DNA from: Plasmodium coatneyi
Lineage: Eukaryota; Apicomplexa; Aconoidasida; Haemosporida; Plasmodiidae
Assembly: GCF_001680005.1 (NCBI RefSeq)
Contig: NC_033567.1
Coordinates: forward strand, 2,542,001 to 2,606,000
Reading direction: 5' to 3'
Length of the DNA stretch: 64,000 nt
The notes beneath the pieces were generated by a model. It made no database searches. It saw nothing but the letters and a program-made list of their open reading frames with translations, and had not been told where the DNA came from. The translations under genes were made by a program, and so were the position numbers. Below, in pieces: positions 54,733 through 64,000 of the stretch (position 1 is the stretch's first letter; the number at the start of each line of letters is the position of its first letter).

Positions 54733-56723
54733 GAAAAACTGGCTGAAAGAATTTGAACATACAAAAATACACGAAAATGATTTGAACGAAGTTCTTATGA
54801 ATTTCTTCTGCGTCCATAGGATGTATGATGTTGCGAGTGAGTTTCAGAAGGAGGCCCGGGTAAAACGTACGTAGATGAGCGTCATGGGAGAGTTGCATGG
54901 AGAAGGCAGATCGCAAAGGGGGCAACAAGCACTTTCCTCTAAAAGTAGACGCGTGTGAAATTTACCCATAAAAGGGCACAAAATTGAATGAAAAAAAAAA
55001 AAAAAAAAAAAAAAAAAATGATGATTCAATGCGCAGAAATAAAAATCAAAGTCGTACTACTACGTAGAATGATGATACTGGATGTCATCCTTGAACTGAT
55101 TTTTTTTTTTTTTTTTTTATTTTCACATGATCTGATAATTTGAAATTGTCGGAAAATATGAGCCACATTTTGTTGTCTTGTCAACCGAGTTGGCTGTCAC
55201 AACTTTGACAACGGGGAAATGTACCATTATGTAATCAGAAGACAGTTAAATATGTGTAGCTGCACAACTAATGTGCGCATTTTTTTTTTTTTCTCAACCT
55301 CCCCCACAGCTGATATGCCAATAGAAACAGTAAAAATCCGTTACCAAATTCAAAATGAAATTATGAATAACAAAATTGAGGAGGCCATAGAACATATCAA
55401 TAATTTAGACAAGGGAGTGAGCCATCCTTTTCCTTTTTCTCTTTCTCGCTTTAGAGCACTTTCAGCTTTCCCCGTTTTTTGTGTGTAGTTACCCGTTTCG
55501 AGCACTTGATCATGCTGTTCCTCTCCTTCACGTCTCTCCATTTCCAGATTTTAAAAAAGCATAAGGACCTCGTTTTTTTCCTCAAGAAGCAGCAACTATT
55601 AAAATTAATTTTGAACGTGAGTAAACAGGGCAGTAACAACAGTGACCACGTGTATTCACTTTATTCCCCGCACATTTGTACAACATAGGAGCAGCTCCAT
55701 TTGTATGGGCACATAACATGTATATTTTTTTTTTTCTTCCCCTTTCAGAATAACATCAATGAGGCGATATTATATTCGCAGAAGGAGCTGGCCCCATACG
55801 TGAACGAAAAGGTTGGACAGTCTTCGTGGTCATAGTGTTCACTTGCATGTGTGCACTTTTGTATACCTTTGTTGCATTCCATGCGCGCTAACATTTTCCC
55901 CGCTACCCCCCGTACAGCCATCCCTCATTGGCGAGATAGATGACGTCATGATGCTCATGGCATACCAGGACCTTAACGTAATTCTTCATTCGTTTCGACG
56001 TCGTCACTGTGTCTGTTTCCACGTCCCGTTTCGCTTGCCATTTTTTCCTTCCCCTTATCAACCACCCCCCGCGAATCCTTCCCACAACCCACAGAGCGAG
56101 GAGGCCAAAAAGTTAATCCAAAAAATAGAAAAGAAGAAGAACACCCTAAAAAGGATCGACGACATCATCTTAAGTTACTACAACGTTGACAGTGGTGAGC
56201 TGCGTATAATCGCAAAGGAAAGAAAAACACGCGAATGAGGGGTTGAATGGTCCCATTAATATGCCCCCCACCTTCATAGTCACTAGCAACAGTTCCTTGT
56301 TGCCTCTTTAAGACATGGTGAATTTTCCCCCCTCGTAGAAAGCACACTGGAATATATCGTGAAAAATATCTTCTTCACGCAAAATGTGTTAAGTTCGAAG
56401 GTAGGCAAGAGGAGAGAGGCGCTTGCGCGAGGCACATGTGCAAGGTGCTCCCCGTTGATGTGCTACTTTTCTTGTACCCCCTTGATGTTATACTCTGGTG
56501 TGCTTCCCCCAAACAGTACCCCTGTAGCATCCCCAAACTGAAGAACCTGAAGACTGGCTACATCGAGTATTACGAAAAGCAGAAAAAGAAAAAGAAGAAA
56601 AAGTCCAGCAGGAAGAGTAGACACAAGAGCAAGTCCAAGGAGAAGATTTTCGACGACAAAACTGGGGAAGACCCGGTGAAGGATTTCGAGGTGACGAACG
56701 AGGATGACTATCGTTCCGTTTAG
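54733..56723 (+). CDS. GID8: GID8/TWA1 homologue, CTLH E3 ubiquitin-ligase subunit
   Basis: Exons: 54733-54866, 55310-55416, 55548-55616, 55749-55811, 55918-55977, 56095-56194, 56339-56400 and 56517-56723, all in phase; a short first exon upstream is unresolved. The order of domains is LisH (NWLKEFEHTKIHENDLNEV, then LMNFFCVHRMYDVASEFQKE), CTLH (PIETVKIRYQIQNEIMN, then NKIEEAIEHIN) and CRA (KHKDLVFFLKKQQLLKLIL, then EAILYSQKELAPYV), which follows human GID8 closely. GID8 is a scaffold subunit of the GID/CTLH ubiquitin ligase. About 266 residues are covered, against 228 in human; the excess is a Lys/Ser-rich C-terminal tail (from about KKKKKKSSRKS). Eight or nine small exons make it the most intron-dense gene in the window. 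Confidence 0.92.
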
Positions 56724-56999
56724 CGCAGCGGCGCTGTAATTCATTTGTGCATTTATGTATGCATATATTTATTTTTTTTTTTTTTTCATGTTGATGTGTG
56801 CATATGGGAATAACTCGCGACAGTTAATTTCCCCCTTTTGCTCACGCGATGATTATTTTTCAGGGGGACTCCTTCCGCTCACCCCCTGTTGTACCTACGC
56901 GTATATGTGTTTGTTCTTTACGCCATTTCACAACCCGTACGATGTGACTGTTTTCGCCGCGGCGTGGCTCGCAGGGGCCCCCGCACAGGTGAAGGAAAT

Positions 57000-58142
57000 T
57001 CAAAAGGAATAATTTATAAAGTTGTATATGTAATAAAACAGAGTAAAAGTTAAGACAGACGTGGTGAGGAAAAAGAGGCCGTAAAAAATTAAAAGAAAAA
57101 AAAAAACTTCATCAAAACTGAAGTAGGAAAATACAAAGGAAATATTCTTAAATAATGTTTTGTATTTTAAATAAAGCCTCTTACTCATCGTAAAGTTGAG
57201 GTAAATATTTAACCAATAAGTGAAGGTATTATAAATGTGTAAACAATACAGCAAATTAATATACGTAGTTATGTAGAAAATTATTTTTTTTAAAGTTTTA
57301 TTGCGTGTGCGCAAAAAGTATATATAACTCAAAAGTACGGAAATTATTATAATTGTAAAGGTGTTAATAACCATGTTGTATACTTGATTTACTTGAATTT
57401 CGATGATGTAATGGAAAAAGAAGAATATATAATACATGACAAATAGCAAATTTACAAAAAGCTTTGTTTTATTTTTTTTGTTTAACATTTTTTTTGCCTT
57501 TTGGTCATCATTTTTCACTTTTTTTTTTTTCATATTCTGATTGTGATTATTTTCGCAAATTCCAAAATTGTTTTTAAAGAAAGATTTGTCATCAAAATGT
57601 GTCTTCTCAGAGTCGCTGTAAATTTTCTGGTTTATTTCTATGCTCACTTTTTTCCTTATTTTGTACTCATTCACGGAGCGATCCCTCGGGTGATTATCGC
57701 GGCTGGTGTGGTTGTTTGGGACACTGTGACGGTTCGGGTTTAAATTTGGGCTTAAGCTACAATTTATGTTATTGCTGACTTGGCTAGTACTCACACTGTT
57801 GCCTCTTTTGTTTGCGCTCCGGTCGTTATTCTTTTTACCCTTGGGGGCATAATCAGGCAGGAAACCCTGCGTCGCATTTTCTTGGGGAGATAACAGGCCC
57901 TGTGGGGCTTCACTGCAAGGGGGGTTGTTTCCCTTTTTCGCCTTCTTTTGGGGAGCCGCCTTCTCGGTCTCCTTCCTTTCGGGAACCTTCTTCTCAGAAA
58001 CCTTTTTCTCGGGCGCCTTTTTTTCTTTGGCCTCCTTTTTGCTGCCCTGGTCTACCTCCTCCTTTTCATTTTTTCTTTTGTACAAATTGTTGTTTTTATA
58101 TTTTTCAAATACTTTGTCATAGTTTCCGTATAGCTTATCCAT
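57000..58142 (-). CDS. conserved multi-span membrane protein with Lys/Glu-rich N terminus
   Basis: Single exon, 380 residues. The first ~210 residues are hydrophilic and low in complexity, including a degenerate PEKK repeat (APEKKVSEKKVPERKETEK) and an Asn/Ser-rich segment. The last ~160 residues hold about five membrane segments rich in Phe, Tyr and Ile (for example LFVNLLFVMYYIFFFFHYII, TFTIIIISVLLSYIYFL and FFFLLIFYGLFFLTTSVL). No signal peptide; the cytosolic N terminus followed by a membrane domain suggests an endomembrane protein. Family not recognised. Confidence 0.8.
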   Translation of the reverse strand: MDKLYGNYDKVFEKYKNNNLYKRKNEKEEVDQGSKKEAKEKKAPEKKVSEKKVPERKETEKAAPQKKAKKGNNPPCSEAPQGLLSPQENATQGFLPDYAPKGKKNNDRSANKRGNSVSTSQVSNNINCSLSPNLNPNRHSVPNNHTSRDNHPRDRSVNEYKIRKKVSIEINQKIYSDSEKTHFDDKSFFKNNFGICENNHNQNMKKKKVKNDDQKAKKMLNKKNKTKLFVNLLFVMYYIFFFFHYIIEIQVNQVYNMVINTFTIIIISVLLSYIYFLRTRNKTLKKIIFYITTYINLLYCLHIYNTFTYWLNIYLNFTMSKRLYLKYKTLFKNISFVFSYFSFDEVFFFLLIFYGLFFLTTSVLTFTLFYYIYNFINYSF

Positions 58143-58900
58143 TTAATGTTTTTCAAATTGGGCTGCTGTCTATTTTTGCACGTTTAGTTCGGTTGCGCTG
58201 TTTTCAGCTGAACACTCTCGCGACGGATTGTACCACGTGGGGAAGTACTACGTAGGGTAGCGCTATGTCCGCCGAGCCACTCTGTGGTGAGCGTCGTTTT
58301 GCAGGAAAATCGCACCGGTGACTGTCTTCGTCGTGGTTATCTCGCCAGTTCGTGCGACTTCCCGTTTTTCATTTCAGGACGTTGGAGAGAAAAAAAGAAG
58401 AGCACAGAAACATCCAGGGGAATTTTTTCCACTTGGATAAATTTAACACATGCATGCGGCAGGTTATAGTGAGTCGAATAGAGTGCGCCATGCGGGAGTT
58501 GCTTTCGAGTGGGAAAATATTAGCCACGTAACGGACGCATATGCACATATATGTATGCGCATCCATTCAGGCAGAGCTACATGGAAGCGCATGGGTCTGT
58601 GCACAGACAAACCTTTCTACCTACTGCAATAACGTTTTAAAAAAACAGAACGTTATGCGAAGGCAACGCACAAGGGGTTAATTAAAAAAAAGGGGAAAAA
58701 ATTGTAAAAAGGAAAAATACGAAAAAGCAAATTGAAAAGGGACCGCTAAAGAGTAGCAGCTGAAACGTGACCACTTAAAAAAAATATTTATACACGCTTC
58801 ATTACGAGGAATAATCAGGGGGATATTTCTTCTTCACTTGTGAAACTTGTCTTTTTTTTTTTTTTTTTTTTTTTTTTTTCCTTCTCTATATCTCTTTTTC
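58143..58900. other. intergenic
   Basis: Promoter of the upstream membrane protein gene and 3' flank of the RS-like gene. A T-run of about 28 bases lies at 58,852-58,879. No gene seen. Confidence 0.4.
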
Positions 58901-60665
58901 TCAGTTTGCATCTTCGCTTATTTGAGGAATGCAGACGCCCTGTGGAGAGAAAGAAAAAAAAAAAAAAAATTCCCCCAATGGAGAGAGAAATGAGCACGAC
59001 GCACATAGACATGTGTAGAGATACATATGTGGCATTATTGGGTCACACGCAAAAGGGAATATGCGCACGTGTGCTCATCATTTTTGTGCAAAAAAAAAAA
59101 AAATAAAAATAAAATAATAATAATAATAAATCAGTCAACTGAATTGTGAATCTTGCTTTTTTTTCTTCCACTTTGCGCATTTATTGTGCTCACTTTTTCG
59201 TTTACTCGCTTTTTTCTCTTACCCCCGCCTTAGACTTCCACAAATTTTTCCTCACGTGTTGCAAGTCCACCTTGGGGTCAGACTTATTTGGTCTTGCTTC
59301 TCTAACGGGACCGGCTTCCTCACCAGATGTGCTTTCATATCTACGGGTTAAAAATTGCGAAGCAGGTATTAAGAATAGAAGAGGCAGACATGGAAAAACT
59401 TTGAGGCGCCATTTCTGATGATCAAATGGTAGACTCATTTACGGGGGCTTGCTTTACCTGTCGTGCCTCCACCTATCGCTCGTGATTGATCCTTCATCGC
59501 TCATTTTCCTGCCTCAAGAGGGAAAAAGGACAAAAAAAAAAAAATGTATGCGCTGGGGGTTCTTACAAATTGTGCGTATCCATTAGTGCAAAACTGACTT
59601 GCACAATTTTCAACATTTTTAATATTCTTTTTTTTGGGGTATTACTTGCGTCTGTGCTTTTTCTTCTTTTCGTACGCCAAGAGCAGGGGATTGAAGGGAT
59701 CCTTGGGAATGGGTTCGTCGTAGGAGCTACGAGGGAGTGAAATACATAGGGGAGAAAATTAACACATGGCACACTACAGCGCGTCACGTTAAACCACGTT
59801 TCGTCTCTTTACGCTGCATTACGCCTCCTCTCGTGTTATACCATGTCATGTGGGCTTCACTATCTGGAGATTGCTTGAACAACAGAGTGGCACCCTTTTT
59901 TTTTACTTAACAAAGCATTCTTGTTGACACATGGAGCACTCACCTTTTTGTCCTCGATCTGGACCTTTTGTGTTTCTTTTTCCTGGCTGCATCCTTTTGC
60001 TTCCTGTGCCTTCTGTCGCTATCGTAGCTTTCCTTGGAAACCCTTTTCCTCCTCGTTCTTTTGTCTTCATTGGACCTATTCTCATGTGTGGACTCTTTCT
60101 TCTTCCTCCTCTTCCTGTCCTCTGATTGGTCGTCATTTTTGTGCTCCTTCTTATGGTCCCTCTCACTCACCCCTTTGCCTTCCCTCTTGGATTCTTTTCT
60201 GTCTTCCCTTTTGTCCCTTCTTATGATATTCTCCTTGCTATTATTCTCACGCTCTTTGCATTCTCCCACTTCATGCTCGTCCTTTTGATCCACCAGTATC
60301 TGCTGTTGCTCCCGTTGGTTCTCCTTTCCACTTCTACCGCTGCTCCCCGTTCTACTTCTTGTCTGGCTTCCCCGTTTTCTCTTCCGGGCCCTCCTCCTCT
60401 CCCTTTCCCGTTCTCGTCTCCTTTGCCGTTTTTCTTTTTTAATTTTCCGGACAACACTCATATATAAATCTGAGTCGATGCCTGTGCTGTTGCTCACGGT
60501 CGAGACTGAAATTTCACTTAGCGAGTCAGCATGGAGGAACTGCTCTTCGTCCTTTTTTCTGTCCTCCTTCTTGTGGCCTTTCTCTGTCGCCTTCACATCC
60601 TTCCCATTGGTTGCCTCTTTTCTGTATACATCAAGGGGGTTGTTCAACAAGTTGTTGTCCTTCAT
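58901..60665 (-). CDS. Arg/Lys/Glu-rich RS-like nuclear protein
   Basis: Four exons on the minus strand: 60665-59944, 59726-59646, 59340-59223 and 58939-58901. They total 960 nt in phase and encode 319 residues. The start ATG gives MKDNNLLNNPLDVYRKEA. The middle is a long RS/RE-like domain (KKEKRQRRRERERERRR, KKKHKRSRSRTKS). The C-terminal exons encode a conserved-looking non-repetitive part: SYDEPIPKDPFNPLLLAYEK, then DPKVDLQHVRKNLWKSKAG and VCIPQISEDAN. Composition suggests a spliceosome-associated or other nuclear RNA-processing factor; I do not recognise the exact family. The unique C-terminal block is the part to search with. Confidence 0.8.
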
Positions 60666-61832
60666 TTTGTGTGTATGAATATATTCTTCCTTTCCCCGAA
60701 TGGTACGTTCATTGCGCGAGTAGAACAAAAGAGTGTACTCGTGGCACGGTGCGGTGCAAGCAAGCAGGCATTTAGCGCTTGCCTCCGTTTTTTCCACCGT
60801 TTGCAATGCCTTCCCTTCGTTTTGGGTTCAGTTCGCTATTTCTCCACTTCGCTTTCGCTTAAATTCACCCCTCCACTTTTTCCTTCTCTTTTTCACTTTT
60901 TAAATGTCGCTGCTAGACACTACAAAATGGTGCTAACGCTAATGCTCACATTTATCCGCTTTTTCACGAGTGACATTTTTCACCCAGTTGAAATGCCCGT
61001 GTATGGTGTATTCTCCATTTTTGTGTTAATTCATTGTTGGGCCTTCTCTACACATTTTTTTTATTTTTTATCCTTTTCTTTTTTTGCGCCAGACGATATA
61101 TTTAAAGAATTGTTTTGCTTTACGATAGGATTGGGGAAGGAAAAGTTTCCGTGGGGGACAAAAAGGATATGAGAGAAATTCGCCAACTGCAAATTACCAA
61201 CTGTTGGACGTTTCGAAAAAAAAGGGAAAAAAAAATAACAACTTGCAGCTCTTCCGCTGTTTCGTTTTTGCTCATTTGTATAATTTTCGTGCTGCTCTAC
61301 TTGTTCCTCGTACCATTATATATACATACGTACGTAAATAAATACATATATATTTTTTTTTTACCTTTTTTGCTGGTTACGTACCGTTTTGTTTCCCCAC
61401 GGAAGAATACGCTGAGGGATGAATATTGACTGCCACAAAAAGGGCATTGCGAAAAAACGAACAAAGGGGCACACCACGTTATTAACATTCAAACAAAAAA
61501 AAAAAAAAAAAAAAAGTAACACCCGTGAGTAACTGCACGTACACCTATTTGTGTACCCATGTGAGCAGCCCAAACGAGGAGAAACTTTCACCGCCTCGTT
61601 TGTGAAGTGGCCGCAGCTAAGAAGCCACCCATCGCCACCAATCAACGAACATATACAAAGGCATTACGACACATGGCGCTCTGTGCTGACCGTAATAACA
61701 TGCACTGCGCTTATAGTAGCATGTGCAGGAAAATAGGGGGAACCCAATGACGTTGTACCCTTTGTAATTAGGCTAAATGTAGACATGCGCTACTGCGAAG
61801 AAAGGAACGCCGTCATCACCACTTCCTTTGCG
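60666..61832. other. intergenic
   Basis: Promoter side of the RS-like gene. Contains T- and A-runs (61.36 and 61.50 kb). Open frames on the plus strand here are antisense or low in complexity. Confidence 0.4.
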
Positions 61833-62832
61833 TCAGAGCTTTTTTGCGAACTCCTGCAGTTGATGCTTTATGGAATCCATATTTTTTAACAAGGACTCAA
61901 ATTCGGATCTGTTGAAAAAAAGGACATTCTTGTTTTTGCAGCATATGCATAGATTCGGCTCCACTTCCTTCACTCCTTTTACTCGGTTCAGGACAAACAT
62001 GGTACGTCCATACAGGCCCAGCTATAGAACAGGGTGCGCCCCGTTGGGCAGAAAAAAGGGCGTGCAAACATGGTGAATTCAAAGTGTAGGGCAACGTGTG
62101 TATGTCTGTCCAATGCGGTCACTTGACTGCTCGTATTCTTTTCCAACTTTACGCCCTTTCGCTCGGCACTTTTTTTTTTTCCCGTTGCACGCTTACAACA
62201 CCTTACCTTCTCATCTTCGGTAATTTTTATGCGATTTCTCGGGGGCCATCCAGCGTAAAAATGGTACCCTTTCCTCTTCGTTTCCCTTTGAACTATATCC
62301 CTAAATCTTTTTAGTGCACTCTTAAGACTGCTTTTCTCCTTCACATTTTTTAGCGCTTCGTAATTATCGTAGACATCGGTTATGGTTCCACTCCCGCTGC
62401 ATTGAGCTGTGTTTCCCAGATTTTGCTCCCTTGTCGAAGTGAAGAATTTATTTTTGGCAAATCCTGACAAGCAAAATGGCAACACATAGGAGGGGCATGA
62501 ATAAACTAGCTATGCATAATGATAAACTAATGTGTGACTTGGCCCATTCATGTTGCTCCGTTCCGTGGATAGGGGAAAATAAGTGTACATTTCCCCCTGA
62601 TTTTTTTACTTAGCATTACGTGTAACTGTCCGAGATAGGAAATGGGAAGGAAACATCTTCGCGCGTTTTTGCGAGGTGAGAGTAGTGTCTGAAGTAATAG
62701 GCGGGTGCTCATGTGATGCTCATTTGGTGTTCCTACTGCGCAGAAGTGTGTTAGCTCCTTGGGGTTCGGAACTATATGACGGTCGAGCAATTCAACTTCT
62801 AGTGGGTAAACTTCCACTCCTCCTTGCGGCAT
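61833..62832 (-). CDS. conserved protein of unknown function, three exons
   Basis: Exons on the minus strand: 62832-62610, 62463-62207 and 62021-61833. They total 669 nt with split codons that join in frame, encoding 222 residues from ATG at 62832. No membrane segment or signal peptide. Visible parts are an N-terminal region with HIVPNPKELTHFCAVGTP, a basic middle (KRFRDIVQRETKRKGYHFY, AGWPPRNRIKI) and a C-terminal CxC/C motif (NLCICCKNKNVLFF) followed by a helix. I do not recognise the family. The exon solution is strong because length and phases agree. Confidence 0.7.
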
Positions 62833-63525
62833 AAAAAGGGGAATGAAACCACAAGTGCACCATTCGGGGAGCTAAAAAAAAGAAGCAACATTGTAAGTTA
62901 TAGCTCCTTTTCTAAAATGTGGATTTACTTGGCGAAGGAACGAGTATTTCCTGTTAGCTCATTTGTTTGTCCCCCACAAGCGGCGAAACTGTTCACCATT
63001 ATGTTACCATCATTTCGGCATTTTTTTTTTCCAGTGAAACATCTGCTCTTACGCAATTTTCTATTCCATTTTTCCTTTCTTCAAAATGTTAACAAAAAAA
63101 AAAAAAAAACGGATGGTATGCGCCTCAATCAGGACTGGGGCTGCAATAAAAAAAAAAAAAGGGTACACATGGCGGGATTTTTCTTTCTGTCGCCCTACCG
63201 CTGAAGCAGCTTCCACATTAAAGCGAATAATATTACCCATTTTGAAGGTTAAACAAATCACGTTTTTTTTTGTTAAAGGAGGTGGGGAGGAAGAAATCAA
63301 ATTTAAAGAAAAAGGCAAACGGCGTGTACACGCACATAGTATTTTATAAACATTTTTGCAACGTTGTAAAAATGTAAGCTATAGCAATAGTTATCAAACA
63401 AGTGTGTGTGAAGGCTCAGTGAGAGGGAAAAAAAATACACAAAAAATGACAGCAAAAAAGGAAAAAAACATAAAACAAATTTAATAAGTCAAAGGGGAAT
63501 CCCTTTTTTTAAAAAAAAAATGTTA
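62833..63525. other. intergenic
   Basis: Contains several A-runs (63.09 and 63.15 kb). No supported gene. Confidence 0.4.
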
Positions 63526-63985
63526 TTATAACATTTCGTAATTTTCTTCCCTCTCAAATGCGTTTAGATGGTACATGTATTCTTTATTCTCCTCCAGGTT
63601 CATGCAAATTTCCGAGGTCGTTCCTTTCAAATCGGTTATGTCCTGCGGTGGGGGGAATAAAAGAGGAAATAACGTCAATACATGGTCACTTGGGAACATT
63701 CCCACAGGGCATAATTGCAACGAATTGCAATGCAGACTTTTATTAGCGTTTTCCTTTTTCTCAACCGTGCAGGACGCGGTGGCGCTGCACTTTCTCCCGC
63801 CGAGGGAAGAACCTCACCTGCTCATTCTTCACAACGGTGTTCCTCAACGAGTTGGTAAATTCGTTATCGGCGTGCAGGAACTTTTGAAGGTTCTTTTTCT
63901 CCTGCACAAGATTTTTTATATTTTTGTTAATTTTTTGCAGCTGACTGTCTATATTGAAGGAATTAAAGAAATCCAAAATTTCCAT
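63526..63985 (-). CDS. small coiled-coil protein (may extend beyond the window)
   Basis: Two exons on the minus strand, 63985-63818 and 63642-63526, phase 0, encoding 94 residues from the only in-frame ATG visible. Residues about 12-50 form a coiled coil (IDSQLQKINKNIKNLVQEKK and on). The protein ends EREENYEML. The size and coil recall small kinetochore or tethering subunits, but nothing specific can be claimed. The gene starts 15 bases from the window edge, so an upstream exon cannot be excluded. Confidence 0.65.
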
Positions 63986-64000
63986 CAACTTGAATTTATT

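Noticed and set aside
60531..61172. 213-codon hydrophobic plus-strand frame
   Set aside because: Starts antisense to the RS-like gene and has no conserved features; the minus-strand gene has splice and composition support.

Overview
This is a 64-kb piece of an internal chromosome of a simian malaria parasite, almost certainly Plasmodium knowlesi or its closest sister (P. coatneyi). The evidence is one SICAvar gene and six KIR (pir-superfamily) genes lying beside intron-rich Plasmodium housekeeping genes, the homopolymer-rich intergenic DNA, and a KIR carrying a host CD99-like block, a feature described for P. knowlesi. All exon structures given here were built by hand from GT/AG junctions and checked for phase.

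Left core block (1-15.0 kb): apicoplast DXS (-), a CDK-like kinase in eight exons (-), an M3 metallopeptidase of the mitochondrial intermediate peptidase type (+), cytosolic tryptophanyl-tRNA synthetase (+) and NudC (-). Right core block (47.7-64 kb): a polytopic membrane protein (-), an Asp-rich secreted protein (+), a small basic protein (-), the GID/CTLH ubiquitin-ligase subunit GID8 (+), a Lys-rich membrane protein (-), an RS-like protein (-), an unknown 222-residue protein (-) and a small coiled-coil protein (-) at the window edge.

Between them, at about 15.0-47.7 kb, sits a variant-antigen island: SICAvar (-, 17.5-22.0 kb), KIR-A (-), KIR-B (-), KIR-C (+), an orphan KIR terminal exon (-), KIR-D (+, two KIR domains), KIR-E (-) and KIR-F (+, two candidate terminal exons). 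Each intact KIR has a 4- to 9-codon first exon, one or more Cys-rich ectodomain exons ending in a transmembrane segment, and a basic Ser/Thr-rich cytoplasmic exon. The introns before the last exon mostly carry tandem repeats that are C-rich on the sense strand. Three perfect telomere heptamers lie inside the island, and the KIR-C and KIR-E loci form an inverted duplication around KIR-D.

The most striking finding is host-like sequence placed just outside the membrane. KIR-A carries 16 to 17 uninterrupted Gly-X-Y triplets that, from memory, are almost identical to a stretch of mammalian collagen alpha-1(I). They run directly into a block nearly identical to a segment of tropoelastin. KIR-D carries a 23-residue block identical to the membrane-proximal part of CD99. 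The SICAvar linker resembles the same tropoelastin segment, but lies beyond a one-base frameshift in this copy. Collagen plus elastin mimicry in one variant antigen is the best candidate here for something undescribed; the host comparisons need a database search.
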